Assembly: GCF_012844455.2 (NCBI RefSeq)
Contig: NZ_JABBCQ020000002.1
Coordinates: 62,001 to 126,000 of the forward strand
From: Comamonas suwonensis
GTDB taxonomy: Bacteria; Pseudomonadota; Gammaproteobacteria; Burkholderiales; Burkholderiaceae_C
Reading direction: 5' to 3'
Length of the DNA stretch: 64,000 nucleotides
Shown here piece after piece: positions 34,913 to 44,354 of the stretch; the first letter of the stretch is position 1, and each line of letters starts with the position of its first letter. The position numbers were made by a program, and so were the translations under genes. The notes under the pieces were generated by a model that was given only the letters and a program-made list of their open reading frames with translations, had not been told where the DNA came from and ran no database searches.

Positions 34913-37174
34913 ATGTCCAACAACTATCTAACTCCAACCGACTCCAATGGCTTGCGCTGCGAGCTCAAGCAAATCGTGATTGCCGCAGGCCTGTGCCTGA
35001 TAGGTGCCAGCGCGATGGCTCAGCAGGAAACCACGCTTTCCACTGTGAATGTCGAAGCAGCCGCTGACAGCGGCTTCAAGACGGAAACCAGCACACAAGG
35101 CAAATTCACCGCCCCTTTGCTGGATACGCCCAAGACCGTTCAGGTCATCAACGAAGAAATCATCAAGCAGACGGGTGCCACCACGTTGCAGGACGCTTTG
35201 CGCTCCACCCCCGGCATCACCTTCGGTAACGGCGAAGGCGGCAACCCCACTGGCGATCAGCCCTTCATCCGCGGCATGGACGCACAAGCCAGCACGTTTG
35301 TAGACGGCATGCGCGACATCGCCGCCGGTTCGCGTGAGTTGTTCAACGTCGAATCCGTGGAAGTCATCAAGGGAGCAGACTCGGCCTATGCCGGTCGTGG
35401 CGGCGCAGGCGGCTCGATCAATATCAGCACCAAGAAAGCCAAGAACGAGAACTTCATCGCTGGCGATGTGGGCCTTGGCACCGACAAATACCTGCGCGGC
35501 ACGGTCGATATCAACCGCAAGATCAACGACACCACCGGCTTCCGCTTGAACGCCATGGGTCACAGCGCCGATGTTCCCGGCCGCAATGGTCCCGACAACA
35601 AGCGCTGGGGCATTGCTCCGACTGTCACCTTTGGCATGGGCACCCCCACCGAAGTGACTCTGTCGTGGCAGCACCTGCAGACCGACAGCATGCCCGATGG
35701 CGGCGTACCTTATCTGCTGACCAATGCCGCCATGGCCAAACTGCCCGGCGGCTCTACCGTTCGCCCCACCTTCGGCAGCAACAGCGCCAACTGGTACGGC
35801 ATGGATAACCGTGACTACCAGAAGGAAAAGAGCGATCTGCTCACCGCCTCGGTCACGCACAAGTTCAGCGATACCAACAAGGTGCGCAACAGCCTGCGCT
35901 ACAGCAAGAGCAAGCAGGACTATGTCTGGACCCAGCCCGATGACTCCAAGGGCAATGTTCTCAACGGCTATGTCTGGCGTCGCGGCAACTTCCGCTTCTC
36001 TGATGTGGAAACCCTGCAGAACGTGACCGAGTTCACCGGCAAGGAGCAGACCGGATCCGTGGGTCATACCTATGCCTTTGGCCTGGAACTGTCCAAGGAA
36101 AAGTCTGACGCCCAGTCCGGCGCCATTCAAGACAACACCACCAGCACCTGCAAGACACTCAACATGTGGTGCACTTCGCTGAACAACCCCGATGCATCCA
36201 CTCCCTGGAACTATGCCTGGGACAAAGGCCGCTCGACAAGAAACAAGGTTGACACTATTGCTGTCTATGGTTTCGATACCTTGAAGTTCAATGACCAGTG
36301 GTTGCTGAATGTCGGTCTGCGTGCGGACCACTACAAAGTGTCCAGCACAGCACCCGATTACACAAACACTGTGACCAATGCGAAGTCTGCAGCCTTCGAC
36401 TACTCTCGCAGCGACACATTGCTCAACTATCAGCTGGGCCTGGTCTACAAGCCTGCAGCCAATGGCAGCATCTACGCCAATCTCGGCACTTCCTCGCGTC
36501 CTGGCGGCTCGACTCTGGGCAACGGCAGCGAAGATCTGGCCATCAGCAGCGATTTGCTGGCTGACCTGAAGCCAGAAAAGACCAAGTCCATTGAGCTGGG
36601 CACCAAATGGGACCTGCTGGACAAGAAGCTGAACCTGACGGCTGCCATCTTCCGCAATGAAGTGACCAATGTCCGTATCACGGAAAACGGCATCACTTAC
36701 ATGGGCGGCAACAAGGAAGTCAATGGTCTGGAACTGGGCTTCACCGGCCAGATCCTGTCCAACCTGAGCGTGTTCGGCGGCTATACCTTCATGGATAGCG
36801 AGCAGAAGAACATGGGCATCGGCAACATCGCCAATGGCCAACGCTTCACCAACACGCCCAAGCACAGCTTCAGCCTGTGGACCAGCTACAAGCCCATGGC
36901 CAAGCTGACTCTGGGTCTGGGCATCTATGCACAAAGCAGCGTCAATGCTTCTTATGCAAGGTCTACCGTAGATGGCGGCATTGTGACCAAGGGCGCTTCC
37001 GGCTATGCCCGTTACGACGCGATGATGGCCTACCAAATCGACAAGAACCTGGCCTTCCAGCTGAACGTCTTCAACCTGGGCAACAAGACCTACTACAGCG
37101 GCGTGCGCTCGCCTCACTACGCCACCATGGCGGCTGGCCGCTCGGCTGTGGCGTCCCTCAAGTTCACGTACTAA
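34913..37174 (+). CDS. TonB-dependent siderophore receptor, Fiu-like
   Basis: 753 residues if the ATG at 34913 is used (MSNNYLTPTDSNGLRCELKQ, then IVIAAGLCLIGASAMA signal). The open frame extends upstream to 34634 but crosses the Fur-like site. The plug (about 60-190) has TVNVEAAADSGFKTE, PKTVQVINEEIIKQTG, LRSTPGITFGNGEGG and a RGGAGGSINISTKK plug end; the barrel ends VASLKFTY with a terminal aromatic. Immediate linkage to a piuC homologue matches catecholate receptors Fiu/PiuA. Terminator at 37230-37264. Confidence 0.92.
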   Translation: MSNNYLTPTDSNGLRCELKQIVIAAGLCLIGASAMAQQETTLSTVNVEAAADSGFKTETSTQGKFTAPLLDTPKTVQVINEEIIKQTGATTLQDALRSTPGITFGNGEGGNPTGDQPFIRGMDAQASTFVDGMRDIAAGSRELFNVESVEVIKGADSAYAGRGGAGGSINISTKKAKNENFIAGDVGLGTDKYLRGTVDINRKINDTTGFRLNAMGHSADVPGRNGPDNKRWGIAPTVTFGMGTPTEVTLSWQHLQTDSMPDGGVPYLLTNAAMAKLPGGSTVRPTFGSNSANWYGMDNRDYQKEKSDLLTASVTHKFSDTNKVRNSLRYSKSKQDYVWTQPDDSKGNVLNGYVWRRGNFRFSDVETLQNVTEFTGKEQTGSVGHTYAFGLELSKEKSDAQSGAIQDNTTSTCKTLNMWCTSLNNPDASTPWNYAWDKGRSTRNKVDTIAVYGFDTLKFNDQWLLNVGLRADHYKVSSTAPDYTNTVTNAKSAAFDYSRSDTLLNYQLGLVYKPAANGSIYANLGTSSRPGGSTLGNGSEDLAISSDLLADLKPEKTKSIELGTKWDLLDKKLNLTAAIFRNEVTNVRITENGITYMGGNKEVNGLELGFTGQILSNLSVFGGYTFMDSEQKNMGIGNIANGQRFTNTPKHSFSLWTSYKPMAKLTLGLGIYAQSSVNASYARSTVDGGIVTKGASGYARYDAMMAYQIDKNLAFQLNVFNLGNKTYYSGVRSPHYATMAAGRSAVASLKFTY

Positions 37175-37229
37175 TTTGAACCTCGCCTGCGCTTGATCTG
37201 GCGCAGGTCTGCTTCAATGCATGACACAC

Positions 37230-37264
37230 AGCCCCGCTGGCCGTTACTGCCAGCGGGGCTTTTT
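37230..37264 (+). terminator. Rho-independent terminator
   Basis: AGCCCCGCTGG / CCAGCGGGGCT with a 9-base loop followed by T5. It ends the receptor transcript; the piuC gene therefore needs its own promoter in 37265-37449. Confidence 0.9.
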
Positions 37265-37449
37265 GCATGCACACTTGACTCTTGAAGATGCACGGCAACC
37301 TTTGCAACGCCTCTTCACACTATTGAAAACAATAGCGTCTTGCGCCTTATCCATGAGGACTTCAATGCCCAACTGGCTTGAATAGCCTGTGCATCAGGCG
37401 GCAGGCGCTACAGTTTTATTCCAAGACTGACACCCCATAAAGTCTCATC

Positions 37450-38145
37450 ATGCTGCTTCGCATCCCAGCTCTGCTGACCCCCGATGAAGTGCGCCGCTGC
37501 CGCCAGGCACTGGAGAGCGCCGCCTGGCAAGATGGCCGCACCACGGCAGGCCATGTGGCCGCACAGGTCAAAAGCAATCTGCAACTGCCGCTGGACAGCG
37601 CCACCGGCCAGCAGATTGGCGACCTGATTCTGGACAGGCTGGGCCGCAATCCGCTGTTCATGTCTGCCGCACTGCCGCTAAAGGTGCTGCCCCCGCGCTT
37701 TAACCGCTATGAAGGCGGTGGAAAGAGCGGCAATCATGGATATGGCAACCACATCGATAACGCCTTTTTCACCATTCCTGGCACCGCCATCAAGGTCAGA
37801 ACCGACGTCTCCACCACTGTCTTCTTCAGCGACCCTTACGAATACGAGGGCGGCGAGCTGATGGTGCAAGACACTTACGGCGAGCAAAGCGTAAAACTGG
37901 CGGCAGGCGACGCCATCATCTACCCCGGCACCAGCCTGCACCGCGTCAACCCCGTGACCCGCGGCACGCGCTATGCCTCATTTTTCTGGACACACAGCCT
38001 CATCAAATCTGCCGAGCAGCGCCGCCTGCTGTTCGATCTGGACCAGTCGATTCAGCAGCTGACGCAGGAGCAGCCCGGGCACGCGCGCATCGCATCGCTT
38101 TCGGGCACTTATCACAACCTTCTTCGCATGTGGTCCGAAGCATGA
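37450..38145 (+). CDS. piuC: PKHD-type Fe(II)/2-oxoglutarate-dependent hydroxylase
   Basis: 231 residues. The double-stranded beta helix holds [13 protein letters not shown] (first His and Asp of the iron triad, about residues 98-105) and [19 protein letters not shown] (distal His about 161, and Arg for 2-oxoglutarate). The N-terminus [14 protein letters not shown] matches YbiX/PiuC proteins. PiuC accompanies catecholate receptors and is iron regulated; it has been linked to siderophore-drug susceptibility in Pseudomonas. Its 3' end overlaps the next gene by ATGA. Confidence 0.92.
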   Translation: MLLRIPALLTPDEVRRCRQALESAAWQDGRTTAGHVAAQVKSNLQLPLDSATGQQIGDLILDRLGRNPLFMSAALPLKVLPPRFNRYEGGGKSGNHGYGNHIDNAFFTIPGTAIKVRTDVSTTVFFSDPYEYEGGELMVQDTYGEQSVKLAAGDAIIYPGTSLHRVNPVTRGTRYASFFWTHSLIKSAEQRRLLFDLDQSIQQLTQEQPGHARIASLSGTYHNLLRMWSEA

Positions 38146-39290
38146 CAACGGAACGTTTGAATGCCGCAGGTCAGCCCGTCAAGCCTGCGCTGACGCAGAT
38201 TCCGCCCCATGTCAGCAATCTGGCCGACTACGCCACACTGGCGCGCGAGCATCTGGAAGCACATGCCTGGGCCCACCTGGAAAGCGGTGCCGACCAGGGC
38301 CTGACGCTGGCGCATAACCGCAAAGCTTTTGACCAGATCCGACTGCGCCCCGAGCCTCTGGCCGATCTGTCGCAAGCCCATACCCGGCAAAACCTGCTGG
38401 GGCAGCCATTTGAATGGCCGCTGCTGCTGGCCCCTGTCGCCTACCAGCGGCTGGCGCATGCCGATGGCGAGCTGGCCACGGCCCGCGCGGCCATGGCCAT
38501 GCGCACCGGCATGGTGGTCAGTACCCTCTCCAGCTACACACTGGAAGAAATTGCACAGGCCGCACACACAGCGGCGCAAGAGCTGGGACGCAGCGGCCCG
38601 CTCTGGTTTCAGCTGTACCAACAGCCATCGCGCGAGCACACGCTTAAGTTGATTCGCCGCGCTGAAACCGCAGGTTATCAGGCACTGGTCTGGACGATTG
38701 ATGCGCATATCAAACGCTCCAGCTACCCGCTGCCGCCAGGTGTGGAAGCCGCCAATCTGCGCGGCATGCCCGAGCAGCGCCAGACCAGCGATCTGATGAG
38801 CGAGCACATTCTGCTGGGCACCGATCTGACCCAAAGCGCCCCTACCTGGGACGATCTGGTCTGGCTGCGCGCACAGACACAGTTGCCGCTGATCGTCAAA
38901 GGCGTGCTTTCCGCCAGCGCCGCAGCCAAGGCGGTGGCGCTGGGGGCCGATGCCATCGTCGTCTCCAACCATGGCGGCCGCGTGCTGGATGGTGCCGTGT
39001 CGCCGCTGGAGGTTCTGCCTCCCATTCGTGCAGCCGTACCAGCGCATATACCCCTGCTGATGGATAGCGGCGTGCGCCACGGCACCGATGTGCTCAAAGC
39101 GATTGCGCTGGGTGCCAGTGCCGTGATGGTGGGCCGCCCGCAGATGCATGCACTGGCCGTGGCTGGCATGCTGGGCGTGGCTCACATGCTGTATTTGCTG
39201 CGCGCCGAGTTTGAACTAGCCATGGCCCAGACCGGCTGCCAAAGCATTGAAAACATTGAAAAAAATCTCTTAACCACTTATCAAATGTGA
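38142..39290 (+). CDS. FMN-dependent alpha-hydroxy-acid dehydrogenase/oxidase
   Basis: 382 residues from ATG 38142, translationally coupled with piuC. A TIM barrel with [74 protein letters not shown] (active-site His-Gly-Gly-Arg about 284-287), and [26 protein letters not shown]. It belongs to the lactate/glycolate oxidase family; substrate undetermined. Location after piuC recurs in betaproteobacteria, so an iron-linked function is possible. Confidence 0.9.
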   Translation: MTTERLNAAGQPVKPALTQIPPHVSNLADYATLAREHLEAHAWAHLESGADQGLTLAHNRKAFDQIRLRPEPLADLSQAHTRQNLLGQPFEWPLLLAPVAYQRLAHADGELATARAAMAMRTGMVVSTLSSYTLEEIAQAAHTAAQELGRSGPLWFQLYQQPSREHTLKLIRRAETAGYQALVWTIDAHIKRSSYPLPPGVEAANLRGMPEQRQTSDLMSEHILLGTDLTQSAPTWDDLVWLRAQTQLPLIVKGVLSASAAAKAVALGADAIVVSNHGGRVLDGAVSPLEVLPPIRAAVPAHIPLLMDSGVRHGTDVLKAIALGASAVMVGRPQMHALAVAGMLGVAHMLYLLRAEFELAMAQTGCQSIENIEKNLLTTYQM

Positions 39291-39321
39291 GTAATTCAGG
39301 GGCATGCATTGCAAATGCGAC

Positions 39322-39348
39322 GGATTCTCATTTATACTCCAGCTATCA
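39322..39348. promoter_or_regulatory. Weak Fur-box-like sequence before bfd
   Basis: AAATG and CATTT bracket GCGACGGATTCT near 39313-39333, and ATTCTCATTTAT also occurs in the box before the DUF2325 gene (44297-44308). bfd is a classic Fur target, which raises the prior; the match itself is weak. Confidence 0.4.
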
Positions 39349-39379
39349 CTTCAATAGCCAGCAACAACTGTCTGTAGCC

Positions 39380-39673
39380 ATGATCGTCTGTGTATGCCGC
39401 CGGGTTTCCGACCGAGAAATAGCACGCCACGCTCACGCGGGGATGAGCTTTGACGAAATCCAGTTTGAACTGGGAGTCGCCATGCAATGTGGGCGCTGCG
39501 AAGGCTGCGCACGCGATGTGGTAGCCCAGTGCAGTGCAACCCACCCGATCGCGGCCATTCACAACGAAGCGCACGCTTGTGCGCCCCTACAGACAGTTCA
39601 GCTTGCCACCCAAATTCTGGAAAGCAAAGCATGGCCCACTTCACTGTCCTCTCAGCCGTCTTCGGCAGTCTGA
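39380..39673 (+). CDS. bfd: Bacterioferritin-associated ferredoxin-like [2Fe-2S] protein
   Basis: 97 residues from ATG 39380 (MIVCVCRRVSDREI); the frame is open upstream. Four Cys in the Bfd spacing are CVC (residues 4 and 6) and CGRCEGC (about 38-44), with the helix-turn-helix like fold GMSFDEIQFELGV between. Bfd docks on bacterioferritin to reduce and release stored iron. It has a longer C-terminal tail (about 55-97) than the 64-residue enteric protein, containing another Cys or two. Neighbours are TonB-system and siderophore genes. Confidence 0.88.
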   Translation: MIVCVCRRVSDREIARHAHAGMSFDEIQFELGVAMQCGRCEGCARDVVAQCSATHPIAAIHNEAHACAPLQTVQLATQILESKAWPTSLSSQPSSAV

Positions 39674-39827
39674 TTCTTGTGATGGCTTGCACCTGGTGGA
39701 TTCTGCGCGAGTGATGCAGCCCCGCCAGCGTCTTCTGTGACTACCTCTGCTTCCCTGCCACCCATTACCCGTAACCAGCGCTTTTCCTTACCGGCTCCAG
39801 CCTGCGCTGGTTGCTCTTTCCGCTCCT

Positions 39828-40556
39828 ATGTCCCAGTCTGATCAATTTGCACCTGCCAGTGGCATCAGCCGCAATGTGGCAGTTGCTAGTGCTGTGGTTG
39901 TTGTGCACGCTGCCGCCCTATGGGCCATGCAGCATGGCCTGGCACAGCAAAAACCGGGAGAGATAGTGGTTCCTGCCAGCGTAATTGCCGAGTTTGTGGC
40001 ACCTCCTGCGCCAACACCCACTCCGCCTTCGCCTCCGCCACCTCCTGCGCCACCAAAGCCGGCACCCAAACCTCAGCCCAAGCCGGATATCAAGAAGGCT
40101 CCGCCGCTGCCAAAGGCGATCAAGGACACGACGCCTGCGCCCGCAGCCCCCAAAGGCTCGCTGGATGACAACGATAGCAAGGCGGACAAGACACCGCCTG
40201 CGCCACCCGCCCCTCCAGCACCACCGGCGCCGCCCGCACCACCCGCCCCTCCTGCTCCACCGGCCCCGCCCAAGTTTGAGCAGCCTTCAAGCAATGCGGC
40301 CTATCTGAACAATCCATCGCCCGCCTACCCATCGGTGAGCAAGCGCATGGGTGAGCAAGGCAAGGTGCTGCTGCGCGTATACATCAACGAGCAGGGCCAG
40401 CCCGAAAAGATCGAAATCAAGCAGACCAGCGGCTTTGACCGTCTGGATGAAGCTGCCATCAACACTGTGCAACGCTGGAAATTTGTTCCTGGCAAGCGCA
40501 ATGGTGTGCCCGAACCCATGTGGCACATCGTCCCCATCAACTTTGTTCTCAAATAA
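39828..40556 (+). CDS. tonB: Energy transducer TonB
   Basis: 242 residues. The N-terminal TM anchor (about 14-32, NVAVASAVVVVHAAALWAM) keeps the conserved His. The periplasmic linker is Pro/Lys-rich (58-155), ending in a run of nine or more PAP units, and the C-terminal domain has YPSVSKRMGEQGKVLLRVYINEQGQPEKIEI and the strand ending WKFVPGKRNGVPEPMWHIVPINFVL. It couples the proton gradient to outer-membrane receptors. First gene of tonB-exbB-exbD. Confidence 0.95.
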   Translation: MSQSDQFAPASGISRNVAVASAVVVVHAAALWAMQHGLAQQKPGEIVVPASVIAEFVAPPAPTPTPPSPPPPPAPPKPAPKPQPKPDIKKAPPLPKAIKDTTPAPAAPKGSLDDNDSKADKTPPAPPAPPAPPAPPAPPAPPAPPAPPKFEQPSSNAAYLNNPSPAYPSVSKRMGEQGKVLLRVYINEQGQPEKIEIKQTSGFDRLDEAAINTVQRWKFVPGKRNGVPEPMWHIVPINFVLK

Positions 40557-40579
40557 CTCAGAAGTTCTCAGGAGTACCC

Positions 40580-41302
<723 letters not shown>

Positions 41303-41305
41303 GCC

Positions 41306-41722
41306 ATGTCATTCGGAACCATGGACGACGAGGGCAGTGATGAGGTGATGAACGAAATCAATATGACGCCTCTGGTGGACGTCATGCTGGTACTGCTCAT
41401 CATCTTCATCATCACCGTCCCCGTGATGAAACACTCGGTCAACGTGGACCTGCCCCGCGCCACCAATCAGCCGGAAGACACCAAGCCTGCCACTGTGCAG
41501 CTGGGCATTACTGCTGATGGCAAATACTCGTGGAACGCACAGGAAGTCAGCGACGAGCAGCTGGAAGCCAATCTTCAGGCCGAAGCCGCCAAGGAGCCCC
41601 AAGCCGATCTGCATATTCGCGGCGACAAGGAAGTTCGCTACGAACGCGTGGCCCAAGCCATGGCCGCCGCACAGCGTGCAGGCGTCAAGAAAATTGGCTT
41701 TGTGACCGACCCCGCCAAGTAA
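41306..41722 (+). CDS. exbD: Biopolymer transport protein ExbD
   Basis: 138 residues. The N-terminal segment EVMNEINMTPLVDVMLVLLIIFIITVPVM holds the single TM (about 22-42) with the essential Asp of the proton pathway (in LVDVML). The periplasmic part has ATVQLGITADGKYSWNAQ and the terminal VKKIGFVTDP. A terminator follows at 41743-41768. Confidence 0.95.
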   Translation: MSFGTMDDEGSDEVMNEINMTPLVDVMLVLLIIFIITVPVMKHSVNVDLPRATNQPEDTKPATVQLGITADGKYSWNAQEVSDEQLEANLQAEAAKEPQADLHIRGDKEVRYERVAQAMAAAQRAGVKKIGFVTDPAK

Positions 41723-41742
41723 GCCCTTGCGCTATTGATCCA

Positions 41743-41768
41743 AACGGCCCTTTCGAGGGCCGTTTTTT
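41743..41768 (+). terminator. Rho-independent terminator of tonB operon
   Basis: AACGGCCCT TTCG AGGGCCGTT then T6: a 9-bp stem with a TTCG tetraloop. Confidence 0.92.
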
Positions 41769-41957
41769 ATGCGTCAAATTAGAAGAAAAAAGGCTCCAGT
41801 GCTTTACCAGAGTGCGCTTGTAGCTCTCAATTCAGAAGCACCAGATTGCACTACAAAACTGACTTGCCTATCCAAGCTTCGCGACATAGGAATAGCAACA
41901 CCAAATATTTTTAAAGAAATAACTTAAATGCGAGTAGTTATCACTTGCAATTCAACT

Positions 41958-41980
41958 GAGAATTGTTATCATTCACTCAG
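41958..41980. promoter_or_regulatory. Fur-box-like sequence before hemP
   Basis: GAGAATTGTTATCATTCAC (41959-41977) matches the Fur consensus at most positions (G.AAT.G.TATCATT), 27 bp before the hemP ATG. A second AT-rich candidate, GAGTAGTTATCACTTGC, lies at 41931-41947. Confidence 0.65.
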
Positions 41981-42003
41981 TTTAGAAATTAAGGAATCAC
42001 GGC

Positions 42004-42210
42004 ATGTCTGCACCGCTTGTTGCGACCTCACAGCCCACCACACAGATGGCCGCCGCAACCATGGCATCTTCCACTGCCGCCGCCAGTAGCAGCCCAGGCG
42101 TAGATAGCGCACTGCTGCTCAATGGCCAGAAGGCCGTCACCATCGTGCACAACGGCACGCCTTACCGCCTGCAGGCCACCAAGCTGGGCAAACTGATTTT
42201 GACCAAGTAG
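42004..42210 (+). CDS. hemP: Hemin uptake protein HemP
   Basis: 68 residues with a low-complexity Ala/Ser/Thr N-terminus and the conserved HemP core at 36-68: LLLNGQKAVTIVHNGTPYRLQATKLGKLILTK. The GK-LILTK ending is diagnostic. HemP (HmuP) is an activator of heme-uptake genes in alpha and betaproteobacteria. No heme receptor gene follows here; instead a HbpS/GlcG-like gene is convergent. Confidence 0.92.
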   Translation: MSAPLVATSQPTTQMAAATMASSTAAASSSPGVDSALLLNGQKAVTIVHNGTPYRLQATKLGKLILTK

Positions 42211-42416
42211 CGCGCGCTTCAAACCGTTTCATCGTGGGGCGACACCGAAAGTGTCGTATTCGCCAGCCACAGTTGCTGTAGAGCGCAAGCCCTCTCTTTC
42301 GCTCACACCTCAATAGCCACGCGCTTTTTACCCACAACCGCCCAAAACAAAACCCCTGCCGCTCACGCGCGCAGGGGTTTTGTTTTGGGCTCTGCCTTAG
42401 CGGCAGAGCCGCACTA

Positions 42417-42824
42417 TTACAGACCCAAAGCGGCAATACCAGCCTTGGCAACCTGCGCATCTTCATTGGCCTTGACGCCAGAAACGCCCACGGCACCCAG
42501 CACCTGGCCGTCCTTGACGATGACCACGCCGCCTTCGAGCAGGCCATCCACAAAAGGCGCACTCAGGAAAGCGGTACGGCCGTTGTTGATCATGTCTTCA
42601 AACACCTTGGTGTCCTTGCGACCGACAGCAGCCGAGCGGGCCTTGGCGGGAGCAATGTGTGCAGAGATAGCAGCAGCACCATCCATGCGTTGCAACAGCA
42701 GCAAGTGACCGCCATCGTCCACAATGGAAATCGTCACAGGCCAGTTGTTCTTCAGCGCTTCAGCTTCAGCGGCAGCGGCGATTGCCTTAACGTCGGCCAG
42801 TTCGAGTTCGTGCTTCGTTTTCAT
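42417..42824 (-). CDS. GlcG/HbpS family heme-binding-like protein
   Basis: 135 residues from ATG 42824 (MKTKHELELADVKAIAAAAEAEA). The GlcG/HbpS fold is covered by WPVTISIVDDGGHLLLLQRMDGA, KARSAAVGRKDT and GGVVIVKDGQVLGAVGVSG. HbpS binds heme in Streptomyces; GlcG accompanies glycolate genes. The HemP neighbour supports a heme link but only by context. No signal peptide is visible, so it is predicted cytoplasmic. Confidence 0.85.
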   Translation of the reverse strand: MKTKHELELADVKAIAAAAEAEALKNNWPVTISIVDDGGHLLLLQRMDGAAAISAHIAPAKARSAAVGRKDTKVFEDMINNGRTAFLSAPFVDGLLEGGVVIVKDGQVLGAVGVSGVKANEDAQVAKAGIAALGL

Positions 42825-43017
42825 ACAGGTATAGGTATCCGTCGGATTTTCAGTGCGACAAGCATATTCGGTACTGAGACTTTGACAATAGATGTCATGT
42901 GAAAAACATTTCATCCTAAAACTGCCGCAGTGCCGGGGGGTATTGCAATCTCCTGTCAAGAGCCCCACCTAGAATGAGAATGTTTTTACACACAATTCCT
43001 GAAGGAGGAATGGCCAC

Positions 43018-43710
43018 ATGAACGAACAAGTCACCACACTGGGCACTGCGGGCTACGGTGTCTCGCAGCAAGAGCGCAACCGTGTTTTGCGCAACACTTA
43101 CTGGCTGCTGGCACTGAGCCTCTTACCTACCGTGCTGGGTGCTTGGCTGGGCGTTGCCACAGGCATTACCCGCTCGCTGACAGGCTTTACGGGCCTGCTC
43201 GTGTTCATGGGCGGTGCCTTCGGCTTCATGTACGCCATTGAAAAGACCAAGCACTCGGCCGCTGGCGTGCCTGTGCTTCTGGGCTTCACCTTTTTCATGG
43301 GCCTGATGCTCTCGCGCATGATCGGCATGATTCTGGGCTTCTCCAACGGCACGCAGCTGATCATGACGGCCTTTGCCGGCACGGCTGGTATCTTCTTCGT
43401 CATGGCCATGCTGGCCACGGTGATCAAGCGTGACCTGTCGGGTATGGGCAAGTTCCTGTTCGTCGGCGCTTTGGTGCTGATGGTGGGCGGCATCATCAAT
43501 GTTTTTGTGGGCTCCACCGCAGGCATGATGGCCATCTCCATGCTGGCTATCGGCATTTTCTCGGCCTACATGCTGTATGACCTCAAGCAGATCATTGACG
43601 GCGGCGAAACCAACTACATCAGCGCCACTCTGGCCCTGTATCTGGACCTGTTCAACGTGTTCCAGAGCCTGCTGGCCCTGCTGGGCATCATGGGCGGCGA
43701 ACGCGACTAA
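43018..43710 (+). CDS. Bax inhibitor-1/YccA family membrane protein
   Basis: 230 residues with seven predicted TMs from about residue 28 to 226, for example YWLLALSLLPTVLGAWLGVATG, GFTFFMGLMLSRMIGMILGF and FLFVGALVLMVGGIINVFVG. The C-terminal SAYMLYDLKQIIDGGETNYISATLALYLDLFNVFQSLLALLG has the conserved Asp pair of the BI-1 pore. YccA interacts with FtsH, and BI-1 relatives are Ca leak channels. AGGAGG precedes the ATG. Terminator at 43734-43762. Confidence 0.95.
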   Translation: MNEQVTTLGTAGYGVSQQERNRVLRNTYWLLALSLLPTVLGAWLGVATGITRSLTGFTGLLVFMGGAFGFMYAIEKTKHSAAGVPVLLGFTFFMGLMLSRMIGMILGFSNGTQLIMTAFAGTAGIFFVMAMLATVIKRDLSGMGKFLFVGALVLMVGGIINVFVGSTAGMMAISMLAIGIFSAYMLYDLKQIIDGGETNYISATLALYLDLFNVFQSLLALLGIMGGERD

Positions 43711-43733
43711 GCGTCTTCAGACGCCTATGACTC

Positions 43734-43762
43734 AAAAGGAGTGCCTCGGCACTCCTTTTTGT
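43734..43762 (+). terminator. Rho-independent terminator
   Basis: AAAAGGAGTGCC TC GGCACTCCTTTTT: perfect stem and T-run following the BI-1 gene. Confidence 0.92.
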
Positions 43763-43839
43763 TTGCTTTGTTTTGAATGTTGCTGGATATTTCAGATTCG
43801 GCCTCAATTTCAGCCAGCCATTGCCGATATCCAGACAAG

Positions 43840-44196
43840 ATGAAGCCAAACCACCTCCCCCGCGCGCTTGCCATTGCTCTGCTGCCCCTGGTGCTGGCAG
43901 GCTGCAAGATCGAAGATATTCCCGGCCTAGGCCCGGACCCACGCGCCGTGGCCAAGGACTCTGAGGCCAAGGCTATCGGCGGTGCTTGCCGCCACGCCAT
44001 GCGCGGGCTAGAGGATTGCTACGTCCTCAACCCCAAAGCGCCCAAGGCGCTGGTATTCGCAGGCTGGAAGGACATGGACGAATACATGCGCTCCAACAAA
44101 ATTGAAGGCGTTCCATCTGTACTGGGCCAAAACGCCCCAGAAAAGCGCAGCGTCCCTGAAGCAGACAACAACGCCAGCCGTAACAACCGCAGCTAA
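43840..44196 (+). CDS. Small lipoprotein
   Basis: 118 residues from ATG 43840 (MKPNHLPRALAIALLPLVLAGCK). The lipobox LAGC puts lipidation at Cys22. The mature part has two further Cys (CRHAMRGLEDCY, about 49-60) that may form a disulfide, and an Asn-rich tail. A terminator follows (44216-44245). No named family was recognised. Confidence 0.78.
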   Translation: MKPNHLPRALAIALLPLVLAGCKIEDIPGLGPDPRAVAKDSEAKAIGGACRHAMRGLEDCYVLNPKAPKALVFAGWKDMDEYMRSNKIEGVPSVLGQNAPEKRSVPEADNNASRNNRS

Positions 44197-44215
44197 GCCC
44201 GCCTGCTAAGCCCAC

Positions 44216-44245
44216 AAGCCGTAGCCGCAGTGCTACGGCTTTTTT
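44216..44245 (+). terminator. Rho-independent terminator
   Basis: AAGCCGTAGC / GCTACGGCTT with a 6-base loop then T5. Confidence 0.92.
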
Positions 44246-44287
44246 ATTGCCCGGCCAATATCCACCCTTACAAACTTCTGGTCTAAT

Positions 44288-44310
44288 CATTATTGATAAC
44301 GATTCTCATT
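44288..44310. promoter_or_regulatory. Fur-box-like sequence before DUF2325 gene
   Basis: TTGATAACGATTCTCATTTATT (44292-44313) has GATAA.GAT and .TCATTTA blocks in the 7-1-7 spacing of Fur sites, about 45 bp before the ATG. It is the best Fur match in the window along with the one before hemP. Confidence 0.65.
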
Positions 44311-44354
44311 TATTATGCGAGCAATGTCTTACTAACCATGCAGAGAGGATTGCT

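Noticed and set aside
34928..37117. A 729-codon minus frame opposite the siderophore receptor
   Set aside because: Shadow of the TonB receptor, which has a signal peptide, plug and barrel motifs on the plus strand.
39631..39714. 27-codon hydrophobic frame overlapping the end of bfd
   Set aside because: Too short, out of frame with bfd and without a Shine-Dalgarno; a cautious reading omits it.
40196..40275. GC-rich tandem repeat that might be taken for a CRISPR or minisatellite
   Set aside because: It encodes the Pro-Ala-Pro run of the TonB linker in frame, so it is a coding repeat.
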